This document shows positions 17,283 through 26,216 of a stretch of DNA of 52,911 nucleotides, piece after piece. Under the pieces are notes generated by a model. It was not told the DNA's origin, did not search any database, and was given only the letters and a program-made list of their open reading frames with translations. How positions within the stretch are numbered: the first letter of the stretch is position 1; each line of letters begins with the position of its first letter. A program made the position numbers and the translations under genes. The DNA is taken from the NCBI GenBank assembly GCA_025931335.1, contig JAICNG010000017.1:1-52911 (forward strand). Direction: 5' to 3'. This DNA comes from Gemmatimonadaceae bacterium (GTDB lineage Bacteria; Gemmatimonadota; Gemmatimonadetes; Gemmatimonadales; Gemmatimonadaceae).

Positions 17283-18841
17283 TAGCCGGCGCTCCTCAGG
17301 GGGCGCGAGGCTGGCCACATGACCATCGTCCCACCGACGGCGATGGCGAGACCGCCGAACCACACCCAGGTCACGAGCGGGTTGAACGCGATGCGCAGCT
17401 CCGCGCGATCACCGATCACGTTGGCGAGGACGACGTAGGTGTCCTGAAGCAGCGAGTGATGGATTCCCACCTCGATCGTGGGCTCGAACGTGGGAACACC
17501 CCGTGCATCGACGTACTGTCGCTGTTCGCTGCGAATGAGTCCCACTGGTCTGCCGCTCCGAACAGCGCGCACGGCGACGGCGTCGACACCGCGGTTGAGC
17601 TGCGCGTATCGGGATACGCCCTGGCTCGCGAACGTCCACTCCCGTCGGTAGGGGTCGACGAGCGTTGCGACCTCACCTGGACGGACGGACACCGTGCGCT
17701 CCCTTCGAAATGCGAGACCGGCGAGCGCAACGACGACGATGATGCCGCCGACACCTAGGATCCGTCCGCCCACACGGCGACCGCTCGTCGCCAGGAAAGT
17801 CATCCGCTCGCCCCGAGTGTTGGTCAGCTGCGCCTCGTCGAGCGCGCTCAGGCGAGTCGCGAGAAGATATGCGACAGCGAGCCCCGCCACCCCGAGAAAC
17901 ACGATGAACCATTCACTCAGACCGAGCGACATGGATGTTCGCGCGCCGACGACGATACCGCGGCCGGTGGCAAACGTCGTTACGAGCGAGAGCAGGAAGG
18001 CGAGGATCACGAGAAGCACGTTCCAGATGGCGGTCGCGCCGCGCCTGTCCAGCGACGGCGCCAGCCACAGGAAGGTCGTCATCGCCAGCCAGGGAATGAT
18101 GGAAAGGTTCGATACCGAATTCAGCGCCCAGCTCGCGCCCCGGTGCGGCTCGACGTATGCCCACCACATGCCGGCAATGATCCCGGCCGTCATGAAGAAC
18201 CAGGACACCGAGCCCCACCGCCGCACGGCGACCGGCCAGTCGTCGTCGAGCTGTCGAGCGAGAAGCGCTCCGACGACGAACGCGAACGGGATCGTCGTCG
18301 CGACGTAGCCAAGGTAGAGGGCGGGTGGATGGACGGCCATCGCCGGATTCTGGAGTCCGGGGTGCATCCCGCGGCCCTCGGGCGGTATCGATGCGAGCCG
18401 CTCGTAGGGGTTGGCGGCGAGGCAGAGTAGCGCGAGAAAGAACAGCAGAACGAGTGAGAGCGTGCCCCCGACGTACGGCATGACGACGCGATTTCGACCC
18501 CGGCCCATCGCGACGGCGATCGCGGCGCACGTCGACAATGCGAGCGTCCACAGGAGCAGCATGCCGGCCTCCCCGGCCCACAGGGCCACGACCTTGTACG
18601 CGAGGGGGAGATTGGCACTCGTGACCGACGCGACGTACGCGAAGGAGAAGTCGGACGTGGTGAGCGCAACGAGGAGCCCGGCGGTGGCGAGCACGACGCA
18701 GGCGAAGGTCGCGTAGAGCGCGCGTTCGCCGCTGGCAATCAGCTCGGGTCGGGCCGCGCTCCCGCCTGAGAACAAGACGATGGCGCCCCAGGCCGCCATG
18801 AGGAGTGCGACCCAGAGCGCCAGCTCACCGACGAGAATCAC
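17282..18841 (-). CDS. CcmF/NrfE-like cytochrome c biogenesis protein with altered WWD motif
   Basis: 519 aa with about 12-15 membrane segments. Family landmarks are ANLPLAYKVVALWAGEAG (77-94), NPAMAVHPPALYLGYV (165-180, containing His171) and WWAYVE (226-231). CcmF proteins carry a tryptophan-rich WWD core of the form LGWGGWWFWDPVEN that handles heme; here the aligned 14 residues (232-245) read PHRGASWALNSVSN, losing the Asp and most Trp, before the normal IIPWL. It is also shorter than the usual 600-650 aa. The start is a GTG with no clear ribosome site. No ccmE, ccmG or ccmH is in the window. Family call firm; heme lyase activity doubtful. Confidence 0.85.
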   Translation of the reverse strand: MILVGELALWVALLMAAWGAIVLFSGGSAARPELIASGERALYATFACVVLATAGLLVALTTSDFSFAYVASVTSANLPLAYKVVALWAGEAGMLLLWTLALSTCAAIAVAMGRGRNRVVMPYVGGTLSLVLLFFLALLCLAANPYERLASIPPEGRGMHPGLQNPAMAVHPPALYLGYVATTIPFAFVVGALLARQLDDDWPVAVRRWGSVSWFFMTAGIIAGMWWAYVEPHRGASWALNSVSNLSIIPWLAMTTFLWLAPSLDRRGATAIWNVLLVILAFLLSLVTTFATGRGIVVGARTSMSLGLSEWFIVFLGVAGLAVAYLLATRLSALDEAQLTNTRGERMTFLATSGRRVGGRILGVGGIIVVVALAGLAFRRERTVSVRPGEVATLVDPYRREWTFASQGVSRYAQLNRGVDAVAVRAVRSGRPVGLIRSEQRQYVDARGVPTFEPTIEVGIHHSLLQDTYVVLANVIGDRAELRIAFNPLVTWVWFGGLAIAVGGTMVMWPASRPLRSAG

Positions 18842-18869
18842 CAGTTCGCGCGCGCGAGCGCCCGCGCGG

Positions 18870-19088
18870 TTACTGCGGCTTCGTGTGACCCCGCGACGCC
18901 TCGTCCCTCACGCGGGCCATGATCACCTCCAGCTGCTGCTCGGCCTTCGCCCGCTCATCGGGATCCCATGTCGCAGCGTGCCGGTTCAGCTCGCGCACTT
19001 GCTGCAGCATCTCATCGATGAGAGCGCGCAGGCCGAGCTGCGAGCGGCGATCGTCTACCGATTGTTCCGTCTTTTGATCCTCGGTCAC
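18870..19088 (-). CDS. Small charged helical protein, unknown
   Basis: 72 aa. It starts at the GTG at 19088, which has GGAGG six nt upstream; an in-frame codon at 19103 lacks such a site. The product is highly charged and helical (LGLRALIDEMLQQVRELNRH, KAEQQLEVIMARVRDEASRG) with no membrane segment. It lies 28 nt upstream of the CcmF-like gene on the same strand. I do not recognise a family. Confidence 0.6.
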   Translation of the reverse strand: MTEDQKTEQSVDDRRSQLGLRALIDEMLQQVRELNRHAATWDPDERAKAEQQLEVIMARVRDEASRGHTKPQ

Positions 19089-19181
19089 ACGCGTCCTCCG
19101 CACCGGAAGGGCGAATCCAGGCTCTCGGCGGGGAATATATGGCTCAACGAGGGGGCCGTGTAGAGTGCACTGCGTGGTGCC

Positions 19182-19487
19182 TCACCGCCGCGATTGCTCG
19201 AGTAGTGCCGCGGCCGCACCGGCACCGGCGAGGTCCCACAGCAGATCATGCGGATCGAAGCGCCCGCCCGAGCGCCGGTCGTAGACCTCCTTCGCGATGC
19301 CCACCGCCACCGTTGCCACGCTGGCGGCGACGAGCGCGTCGTCGTGGTCCACCCGGGCAAGGCGGAGCGCCGAGTAGGAGGCACTCTGCACGAACGCGGA
19401 CATGAAGAAGTGCTTCACCTTGTCCGGGCCCACCGCGAGACGGGGCGGCACGTGCAACGAGAGCGCGAATGCGAGGACCACTTCCAT
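19182..19487 (-). CDS. YfiM/DUF2279-like membrane protein
   Basis: 101 aa. The segments DKVKHFFMSAFVQSASYS and GIAKEVYDRRSGGRFDPHDL followed by LLWDLAGAGAAAALL match the YfiM/DUF2279 pattern (conserved D-K..H near the first helix, K-E..D and D..D-L near the last). Function in characterised genomes is unknown. An N-terminal hydrophobic stretch suggests membrane association. It begins 18 nt after the glycosylase stop, probably in the same operon. Confidence 0.7.
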   Translation of the reverse strand: MEVVLAFALSLHVPPRLAVGPDKVKHFFMSAFVQSASYSALRLARVDHDDALVAASVATVAVGIAKEVYDRRSGGRFDPHDLLWDLAGAGAAAALLEQSRR

Positions 19488-19505
19488 GAGCGTCTCCGGC
19501 GTTCG

Positions 19506-20159
19506 TTAGGCCGACTGCCGGGTCGCCCGGCGCGAGTCCCCCACGCCAAGCTCTGCAAAAGCGGTGCGCAGGTGGTCGAGCGCACGGTCGAGAAGCACGC
19601 GATTCGTGGGCAGGTTCACCCAGCTGCTGGCGCCCGACGGATGCGGCAAGGGAATCAGCGTGGCGCGGCGCCCCCGCACGCGACTGTGGTGCACGCGGCC
19701 GACGAGCCGGTCGAGCGGCTGGCCACCGAGAAAGCGATCGATGGCAAGCCGTCCCACGGGAATGATGAGCGCCGGACGAATGAGATCGAGCTCGGCATCG
19801 AGCCACGGCGAGCAATGCGCCTGCTCATCGAGCGAGGGAACTCGATCCCCGCGGCCCGATGGGCTCGGGCCAGGGTAGCAGCGCGTGATCGCGGCGATGT
19901 ACGCCTCGTGGCGGAACGTCGGCTCATCGAGTCCCGCCCGATCGAGCCAGCGAAATAGCGTCCGCCCCGCCCGACCGGCGAATGCGCGCCGGCCCTCCAC
20001 CTCGCTCTTCCCCGGCGCCTGACCGACGAGCATCACGCGCGGCCGGCGCGCCTCGGAAAGTATCGGGAGCACACGGGGATCGTCGTGACCGCAGCGTCGA
20101 CAGGCGCCGAGGGCTTCGCGGTGGGCCTCGAGCAGCATCGGCAGCCGGCGCGCGCTCAC
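19506..20159 (-). CDS. Uracil-DNA glycosylase superfamily protein (iron-sulfur type)
   Basis: 217 aa. The first motif GQAPGKSEVEGRRAFAGRAG and the last motif LPHPSGASSWVN are those of the UDG superfamily, which excises damaged or deaminated bases. Four cysteines (ACRRCG, ITRCYPG and EQAHCSPW) fit the [4Fe-4S] cluster of family 4/5-like enzymes. The HPSGAS variant differs from the classic HPAALLR of family 4, so substrate range is uncertain. The GTG at 20159 overlaps the glpK stop (GTGA); the longer open frame to 20207 lies inside glpK. Confidence 0.85.
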   Translation of the reverse strand: MSARRLPMLLEAHREALGACRRCGHDDPRVLPILSEARRPRVMLVGQAPGKSEVEGRRAFAGRAGRTLFRWLDRAGLDEPTFRHEAYIAAITRCYPGPSPSGRGDRVPSLDEQAHCSPWLDAELDLIRPALIIPVGRLAIDRFLGGQPLDRLVGRVHHSRVRGRRATLIPLPHPSGASSWVNLPTNRVLLDRALDHLRTAFAELGVGDSRRATRQSA

Positions 20160-21640
20160 GATCGGTCCCGCGCCCAGGACAGTGTGGCGCGAATCGCGCG
20201 TCCCCACCCCGCGGCCCCGGCATGTGCCGCGTCACGGCCCGGACCGGGCTCGAAGCGCGTGAACTCCCGCGTGGCCTGAAAGGCGTCGACGTCGCGCCAT
20301 ACTCCGACGGCGAGCCCCGCGAGGCCGGCCGCCCCAAGCGCGGTCGTTTCGATCTGCGCCGGCCGCTCCACGGGGATGCCGAGCACGTCCGCCTGAAACT
20401 GCATCAGCCAGTCATTCTCCGTTGCGCCGCCGTCGACGCGCAGCGGCGCGTCGTCTCCCGCCGCAAGACCGGTGCGTGCGCGCATGACCTCGAGCACGTC
20501 GGCGGTCGAATACGCCATCGCCTCGAGCGCTGCCCGAACGAGATGCGCCCCTGTCGTCCCGCGCGTGAGCCCGACGATCGTCCCACGAGCGCGCGGCTCC
20601 CAGTGCGGGGCTCCCATGCCCACGAGGGCCGGCACGAAATACACGCCGTCGGTGGAGGGGATCCCGCGCGCGATTGCCTCGCTCTCGGCCGCGGTCGTCA
20701 GCAGCCCGAGCCCATCACGAAGCCACTGCACCGCGGCGCCGGCGATGAAGATCGCCGCCTCGAGCGCGTACGCCGGCTGGCCACGAGCGTCGCACGCGAT
20801 GGTCGTTAGCAATCCCCCGCCCCCCTCCGCGCGCTCGGCGCCCGTGTTCAGCAGCAAGAATGCGCCCGTCCCGTAGGTGTTCTTGCTCGTACCAGGCGCG
20901 TGGCATCCCTGCCCAAACAGCGCAGCCTGCTGATCGCCGGCCACGCCAGTGATTGGAATCGCCTGGCCGAAAACGGCGGGATCGCTGAAGCCAAAGTCGC
21001 CGCTCGACGGCCGCACGACCGGAAGCAGCTCGCGCGGGACGTGCAGGAGATCGCAGAGCTCATCGCTCCATGCGCGGGCGTTGATGTCGTAGAGCATCGT
21101 GCGCGACGCATTCGTCGGGTCGGTGGCGTGCACCGCGCCTCGCGTCAGCGACCAGATCAGCCAGCTGTCAACCGTTCCCGCCGCCAGCTCGCCGCGCGCG
21201 GCCCGCCGGCGCACCGAGTCGTCGCGCAACATCCACTCGAGCTTGGTTCCCGAGAAATAGGGATCGGTCACCAGGCCGGTGAGCCGGGCGATGCGGTCGC
21301 CGTTAGGCGCGAGCTCCGCGCACCGGTCGGCGGTGCGCCGATCCTGCCACACGATCGCGCGCCCGATCGGCTCGCCGGTCTTGCGGTCCCAGAGCACCAC
21401 GGTTTCGCGCTGGTTGGTGATCCCGATCGCGACTGGCGTGACACCGGCCTGCCGAATGGCGTCACGGGCCGCGTCGATGGTGCGATCCACCAGGTCGCGC
21501 GGATCGTGCTCGACCCACCCCGGCCGCGGGTAATGCTGCGGGATCTCGCGGTATCCGCGGCCGACGATCCGCCCGTCGTTCGCGACGACGAGGCAGGTAG
21601 ACCCGGTGGTGCCTTGGTCGATGGCGAGGATGGAAGACAT
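20156..21640 (-). CDS. glpK: Glycerol kinase
   Basis: 494 aa, full length FGGY-family kinase that phosphorylates glycerol to glycerol 3-phosphate. Landmarks are AIDQGTTGSTCLV at the N-terminus, ITNQRETVVLWDRKTG, IVWQDRRT, GVAGDQQAALFGQGC, KNTYGTGAF and the DGGATENDWLMQFQADVLG signature. The ATG at 21640 gives the canonical N-terminus. No glpF or glpD is beside it; instead it lies between mtnA and a glycosylase. A family A repeat separates it from mtnA. Confidence 0.97.
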   Translation of the reverse strand: MSSILAIDQGTTGSTCLVVANDGRIVGRGYREIPQHYPRPGWVEHDPRDLVDRTIDAARDAIRQAGVTPVAIGITNQRETVVLWDRKTGEPIGRAIVWQDRRTADRCAELAPNGDRIARLTGLVTDPYFSGTKLEWMLRDDSVRRRAARGELAAGTVDSWLIWSLTRGAVHATDPTNASRTMLYDINARAWSDELCDLLHVPRELLPVVRPSSGDFGFSDPAVFGQAIPITGVAGDQQAALFGQGCHAPGTSKNTYGTGAFLLLNTGAERAEGGGGLLTTIACDARGQPAYALEAAIFIAGAAVQWLRDGLGLLTTAAESEAIARGIPSTDGVYFVPALVGMGAPHWEPRARGTIVGLTRGTTGAHLVRAALEAMAYSTADVLEVMRARTGLAAGDDAPLRVDGGATENDWLMQFQADVLGIPVERPAQIETTALGAAGLAGLAVGVWRDVDAFQATREFTRFEPGPGRDAAHAGAAGWGRAIRATLSWARDRS

Positions 21641-21737
21641 CGGGGGTCGTGGGATCAGGGTGTCGAGGGGCCGAGGGCGGGCGGTCGAGATTGCACCACG
21701 CGCCCTGGATCCCGCGATCTCTCGATCCCGCGAAACC
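21641..21737 (+). repeat. Family A palindromic tandem-repeat element, copy 4 (diverged)
   Basis: The left arm (21641-21680: gggggtcgt, gggatcagg, gtgtcgagg, ggccgaggg) and right arm (21701-21737: cgccctgga, tcccgcgat, ctctcgatc, ccgcgaaac) are degenerate 9-bp units in inverted orientation. The element overlaps the last 27 codons of mtnA on the minus strand, which ends at a TGA inside the left arm. Confidence 0.6.
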
Positions 21738-22752
21738 GGTAGGGTCTCGTGAACAGCCCCCGATCGGTCACGATCGCCGTCACCATCTCGGCCGGCGTCA
21801 CGTCGAACGCGGGATTGTCGATGTCGGCGCCCTCCGGCGCGAGCCGCGCGCCGTGCAAGACGGCGAGCTCGTCGGCCGCGCGCCGCTCGATGGGAATCGT
21901 GTCCCCGTTCGGGAGAGTGGTGTCGAGCGTCGAGGTCGGGGCGGCGACGTAGAACGGGAGGCCATGGTGCTGCGCGGCGAGCGCCACGGCGTAGGTGCCG
22001 ATCTTGTTCGCGACATCGCCATTCGCGGCGATACGATCGGCCCCCACGATGCAGAGGGTGATGGCGCCGGCACGCATGAGGCTTGCCGCGGCCCCATCCG
22101 CGATCACCGTCGCCGGGATGCCCGCACGCGACAGCTCCCAGGCGGTCAGGCGGCTCCCCTGGAGCAGCGGTCGCGTCTCGTCGACGTACACGCGCACTCG
22201 GCGTCCGGCCTCGTGCGCGAGATAGATGGGCGCGAGCGCGGTCCCGATGCCGCCCGTGGCGAGCGCGCCAGCGTTGCAGTGCGTGAGGATGCGCGCTCCG
22301 TCCGCGATCAGCGGCAACGCGTGCTCCCCGATGCTCCGGCACATGGCGCGATCTTCGTCGAGGAGTGCCGTCGCCTCCGCTCGAAGCGCAGCCAACATCT
22401 CCTCGGGACCGCCGCGGGCTTCGCTCGCGCGCGCCGTCATGCGGTCGAGCGCTCTCGGCAGGTTCACCGCGGTGGGGCGGGTGGCGCGGATACGCGCGGC
22501 GTGCGCACGCAAGCGCGCCTCGAACGCCTCGGGAGCATCACCCACGAACGACCTGAGGGAGGCGACGAGCCCCATCGCTCCCGCGATTCCGATTGCCGGC
22601 GCTCCGCGCACCGCGAGTCGGGCGATCGCGTCACAGACATCGTCGATCGAGCGCAGATCGCGCTCCACGAGGCGTCCCGGCAGCTGCGTCTGGTCGATGA
22701 TGCGAACGCCGTCGCCGTCAGGCGACCAGCGGACAGACTCGACGATGGTCAT
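21655..22752 (-). CDS. mtnA: Methylthioribose-1-phosphate isomerase
   Basis: 365 aa aldose-ketose isomerase of the methionine salvage pathway; homologues also process 5-deoxyribose phosphate. Visible are LAVRGAPAIGIAGAMG, the catalytic Cys in ILTHCNAGALAT and the Asp-containing VGADRIAANGDVANKIGTY. The family normally ends soon after the VTPAEMVTAIVTDRG block; here about 25 extra residues (from RGIERSRDP on) are encoded by a family A repeat. The ATG at 22752 is preferred over an in-frame start six codons upstream. No other methionine-salvage genes are nearby. Confidence 0.95.
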   Translation of the reverse strand: MTIVESVRWSPDGDGVRIIDQTQLPGRLVERDLRSIDDVCDAIARLAVRGAPAIGIAGAMGLVASLRSFVGDAPEAFEARLRAHAARIRATRPTAVNLPRALDRMTARASEARGGPEEMLAALRAEATALLDEDRAMCRSIGEHALPLIADGARILTHCNAGALATGGIGTALAPIYLAHEAGRRVRVYVDETRPLLQGSRLTAWELSRAGIPATVIADGAAASLMRAGAITLCIVGADRIAANGDVANKIGTYAVALAAQHHGLPFYVAAPTSTLDTTLPNGDTIPIERRAADELAVLHGARLAPEGADIDNPAFDVTPAEMVTAIVTDRGLFTRPYRFRGIERSRDPGRVVQSRPPALGPSTP

Positions 22753-22787
22753 GGCGAAGGAACGTAGCACGCTCCCCGCCCGAGCGG

Positions 22788-23825
22788 CTACGCCGCGGCC
22801 TTCGCCTCCACCACCTTCGGGCGACTCTTCCGGCGGCGCTCCGGGAAATGCCGGTCGAGGAAGCGCAGCAACGCGCGCTCCTCAGGGTGATGGCGCGCGA
22901 TCCCCTGCTGCGGCGTCACCCGGGCGAGACCGCGCGCGATGGTGTCGCCGGCGTCGAGGTAGCGGGCGATCACGATCGGATGGACGTACGACTTGCGGCA
23001 CACCGCCGGCGTATTGCCGAGCTCCGCCGCGACCATGCGCACCGCCATCACGACGTTGCGCTTCGCCTCCCGCTCGCTGCTCGCCGGGCCCAGCTCGGCG
23101 AGCACCGTGGCGAGCCGAAGCGTGCCGCCCCAGGTGCGAAAGTCCTTCGCCGTGTATCTCACGCCCAGCGTCTTGCGCAGATAATGGTTCACGTCGCGCG
23201 CATCCAGGTCGTACCACGTCTCCTGGTCGCGATACCGGAAGAGGCGCCGTCCGGGCGCCTCGAGCACGCGCGCGACGAAGGCCGCCAGCTCGGCGTCGAC
23301 GACCACCTGCCGGTGGTCGATGCCGCGCGTGCCGCGGTACTCGAAGATCAGACAGGGCCCATCGACGCGCACGTGCGACTTGTGGAGCGTCGAGATGCCG
23401 AATGTGCGGTTCTCCTTGAGGTACCGCTCGCTGCCGACACGAAAGAAGCCATCGCCGATGAGGCGCACGACCGCCGCGAGCACGTGCTCCCGACAGAAAT
23501 CACCGCGGCAGAAATCGCGATGGAGCGACTCGCGAATGCGCGGCAGATCGCGAGCGAGCGCCCGCACGCGGAAGAACTTCGCGTTCTCGCTTCGCTTCAC
23601 CGCTCGCTGATGATACCGGTACTGCTTGCGTCCTTTGGCGTCGATGCCCCAGGCCTGGATGGCGGCGCGCTCGCTGACGGCCACGTGTACCGAATTCCAG
23701 CCGGGCGGAATCCGGAGCGCGTCGACCCTTTCGAGCACGCGAGGATCCCGAACGGGATTCCCGCTCGGGTCGCGATACTGGAAGGCTGTGCGCTTCGAGC
23801 CGTGTCGAGTGATCCATCGCGGCAT
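22788..23825 (-). CDS. DNA topoisomerase IB (poxvirus-like)
   Basis: 345 aa eukaryote/poxvirus-type topoisomerase that relaxes supercoils by a 3'-phosphotyrosyl intermediate. The sequence shows the N-terminal IPPGWNSVHV and GRKQYRYH elements, the VRLIGDGFFRVGSERY block, LHKSHV, the catalytic RYTAKDFRTWGGT and the nucleophile Tyr280 in CRKSYVHP. The start at 23825 (MPRWITRHG) fits the family; an upstream frame to 23900 is not conserved. It opens the long minus-strand run toward mtnA, 35 nt away. Confidence 0.95.
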   Translation of the reverse strand: MPRWITRHGSKRTAFQYRDPSGNPVRDPRVLERVDALRIPPGWNSVHVAVSERAAIQAWGIDAKGRKQYRYHQRAVKRSENAKFFRVRALARDLPRIRESLHRDFCRGDFCREHVLAAVVRLIGDGFFRVGSERYLKENRTFGISTLHKSHVRVDGPCLIFEYRGTRGIDHRQVVVDAELAAFVARVLEAPGRRLFRYRDQETWYDLDARDVNHYLRKTLGVRYTAKDFRTWGGTLRLATVLAELGPASSEREAKRNVVMAVRMVAAELGNTPAVCRKSYVHPIVIARYLDAGDTIARGLARVTPQQGIARHHPEERALLRFLDRHFPERRRKSRPKVVEAKAAA

Positions 23826-23905
23826 GGGCACGTTCCGCGGAAGGCAAAAAAGGGTCCGGCACATTAGATTCGGGGGCAACCCACCGCCCCTACCCGACAC
23901 GACGA

Positions 23906-24688
23906 ATGCCCTTCCAGAACATAACGTTAGACGTCAGCGGCAGCGTGGCGACGCTGACGTTCAACCGGCCCGATAAGCTCAATGCCCTCAACGATTTAAC
24001 CGTCTCGGAGCTCGGCGACGCCATCGAGGAGATCCGGGAGCGGGCGGACGTGGGCGGAGCCATCCTCACCGGGGCTGGAAACAAGGCTTTCGTCGCCGGC
24101 GCCGACATCGCCGAGCTGGCGAAACAGGGGCCGATCGACGGGCGGGAGCGTGCCCGCCGCGGGCAGGGCGTCCTGCGCCGAATCGAGACCTCCCCAAAGC
24201 CGATCATCGCCGCGATCAACGGGTTCGCCCTGGGTGGCGGCTGCGAGCTCGCGATGGCCTGTCACGTTCGTATCGCCGCCGAGACCGCGAAGTTCGGTCA
24301 GCCGGAGGTGAAGCTCGGCATCGGCCCCGGCTACGGCGGATCGCAGCGGCTTCCACGGCTGGTGGGACAGGGACGCGCGCTCGAGCTCATCCTCACCGGG
24401 GAGATGATCAGCGCGGCCGAGGCGTACCGGATCGGCCTCGTCAACGCGGTGGTTCCGCCGGGCGAGCTGCTCGCCCACGCGACCGCGATGCTCCGGAAGA
24501 TGCTCGCCAACGGCCCGGTCGCCGTTGCGCTCTCGATCGAGGCGGTCGTGCGTGGGATGGAGCTGCCGCTCGATGACGCGCTCCGGCTCGAGGCAGACCA
24601 GTTCGGGCTGCTGGCGGCAACGGAGGACATGCGCGAGGGAATGCGCGCGTTTCTGGAGAAGCGGCCGCCCAACTTCACGGGGCGGTGA
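23906..24688 (+). CDS. Enoyl-CoA hydratase (crotonase family)
   Basis: 260 aa. It hydrates trans-2-enoyl-CoA in fatty acid oxidation or related acyl-CoA pathways. The oxyanion-hole segment AFVAGADIAEL and both catalytic glutamates are present: Glu114 in GGGCELAMACH and Glu134 in FGQPEVKLGIGPGYGGSQRL, as in the rat mitochondrial enzyme. The gene diverges from topoisomerase IB across about 80 bp. Its stop overlaps the next gene start (GTGA). Confidence 0.95.
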   Translation: MPFQNITLDVSGSVATLTFNRPDKLNALNDLTVSELGDAIEEIRERADVGGAILTGAGNKAFVAGADIAELAKQGPIDGRERARRGQGVLRRIETSPKPIIAAINGFALGGGCELAMACHVRIAAETAKFGQPEVKLGIGPGYGGSQRLPRLVGQGRALELILTGEMISAAEAYRIGLVNAVVPPGELLAHATAMLRKMLANGPVAVALSIEAVVRGMELPLDDALRLEADQFGLLAATEDMREGMRAFLEKRPPNFTGR

Positions 24689-25068
24689 GGCATCGCGGCC
24701 CGGCATCGGCCTGGGCGGTGCTTGCCCTGTCGTTCGGCGCCTGCTTCGCCGAGCGCGAGCGCCTCGACACGCCGGTGGTCGAGCTCTCGCTGACGACGCG
24801 GGAGGTGGCGGCTGGCGATTCGATCCGTGGAACGCTGGAAGCGCGCGACGCGAGCGGGATCGTCGACTGGGTGATTACCGCGCGCAGCGCGTTCGACACG
24901 GTGCGCGTCTTTGGGAATGCGCCGGAGCTGGGTTGGATCACCACGGAGTTCCGCTTGCCGGTGATCGACACCATGCCCCCCGGGACCCGCGTCATCGTCG
25001 AGGCAGTCGTCGAAGACGACCAGAACTTCGCGATCGCACGCGCCGACACGGTGACCGTCGTCCCGTGA
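24685..25068 (+). CDS. Putative exported lipoprotein, unknown function
   Basis: 127 aa from a GTG overlapping the hydratase stop. The N-terminus has a short hydrophobic stretch (AWAVLALSFGAC) with a cysteine that could be lipidated, though the lipobox (FGAC) is imperfect. The rest is beta-rich and resembles a single Ig-like domain. No family recognised. It sits between the hydratase and recF, joined to both by 4-nt overlaps (24685 and 25065 if recF uses its GTG). Confidence 0.65.
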   Translation: MRHRGPASAWAVLALSFGACFAERERLDTPVVELSLTTREVAAGDSIRGTLEARDASGIVDWVITARSAFDTVRVFGNAPELGWITTEFRLPVIDTMPPGTRVIVEAVVEDDQNFAIARADTVTVVP

Positions 25069-25085
25069 GCGAGCTCGCGGCGGTG

Positions 25086-26216
25086 ATGACACCGGAGCGT
25101 ACCGCGCGCGCGCACGTCGACCGCGTGACGCTGCACGATTTTCGCAACCTCGCCTCGGTGGATGTCGCTTTGCCGGCCGAGGGTCTGGCGCTCGTCGGCG
25201 AGAACGGCCACGGCAAGACGAATTTTCTGGAGGCGATCTACTATCTCCAGATCCTGCGCTCCTTTCGCGGCGCCCGCGACGTGGATCTCGTGCGGTTCGG
25301 GGCGACCGGCTTCCACGTCGCGGCGACGTTAGGCGATGCCGCCGCGCGACAGGTCGCGGTGGGCTTTCAGCGCCAGACGCGCCGAAAGAAGGCCACGATC
25401 GACGGCGCGGAGCCACTCAAGCTCGCCGACGCGATCGGCGCGTTCCCGGCGGTGATCTTCTCCCCGGCCGACGCCGAGCTCGTGGCCGGGGCGCCGAGCG
25501 AGCGGCGGCGGTTTCTCGATGTCATGCTGTCGCTGACGTCGCGTCCCTACCTCGCCGCGCTGCAACGATACCGCGGCGCGCTCGTGCGCCGGAACGCGGC
25601 CCTGCGCGAAACGGCGAGCGCCCGCGGCGAGGGAGCGATCGACGTGTGGGAGCCGGCGCTGGCGGAGGCGGGGGCCGTCCTCTGGCGCGCGCGCCGCAGC
25701 TGGGTTCGCACCCACGCCGACGATTTCGCCTCGTTATGCTCGGCCATCGGCGAGCCGGGCCGGAGCGCGCTGCGATACGTGTCGCCGCTCGATTGTGACG
25801 ACCACGAGGCGGAGGCAGCCCTGCTCGAGTCGCTGGCGCGCCGCCGCATGCTCGACGTGCAGCGCGGCTTGACGCACGCGGGACCCCACCGCGATGACCT
25901 GGAGCTCACGCTGGATGGCCGCGATCTGCGCACGTTCGGCTCCGCCGGGCAGCAGCGGACGGCGGCGATCGCGCTTCGCCTGCTCGAGGCGTCGACCCTG
26001 CGCGCCGCCGCGGGGGCGGAGCCGATCGTGCTGCTGGACGATCCGTTCGCGGAGCTCGATCAGCGCCGAACCGTCCGCATCCTGGAGCTGCTGCAAGGGA
26101 CGGGGCGGGGTCAGACGATTCTCGCCGTGCCCCGGGCGACCGACATTCCGAGCGACCTCACCCGCCTCGACCGCTGGCGCGTGCAGGATGGACAGCTCCT
26201 GCCGGGGGTCCAATGA
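25086..26216 (+). CDS. recF: DNA replication and repair protein RecF
   Basis: 376 aa SMC-like ATPase that loads RecA at single-strand gaps. LHDFRNL is the diagnostic N-terminus. Walker A is GENGHGKTNF, the signature is FGSAGQQRTAAIAL and Walker B is PIVLLDDPFAELD. ATG 25086 is chosen; an in-frame GTG at 25065 overlaps the upstream stop (GTGA) and adds seven residues. Neither has a clear ribosome site. It is followed by DUF721 with an ATGA overlap and then gyrB, as in many bacteria, but dnaA and dnaN are absent upstream. Confidence 0.95.
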   Translation: MTPERTARAHVDRVTLHDFRNLASVDVALPAEGLALVGENGHGKTNFLEAIYYLQILRSFRGARDVDLVRFGATGFHVAATLGDAAARQVAVGFQRQTRRKKATIDGAEPLKLADAIGAFPAVIFSPADAELVAGAPSERRRFLDVMLSLTSRPYLAALQRYRGALVRRNAALRETASARGEGAIDVWEPALAEAGAVLWRARRSWVRTHADDFASLCSAIGEPGRSALRYVSPLDCDDHEAEAALLESLARRRMLDVQRGLTHAGPHRDDLELTLDGRDLRTFGSAGQQRTAAIALRLLEASTLRAAAGAEPIVLLDDPFAELDQRRTVRILELLQGTGRGQTILAVPRATDIPSDLTRLDRWRVQDGQLLPGVQ

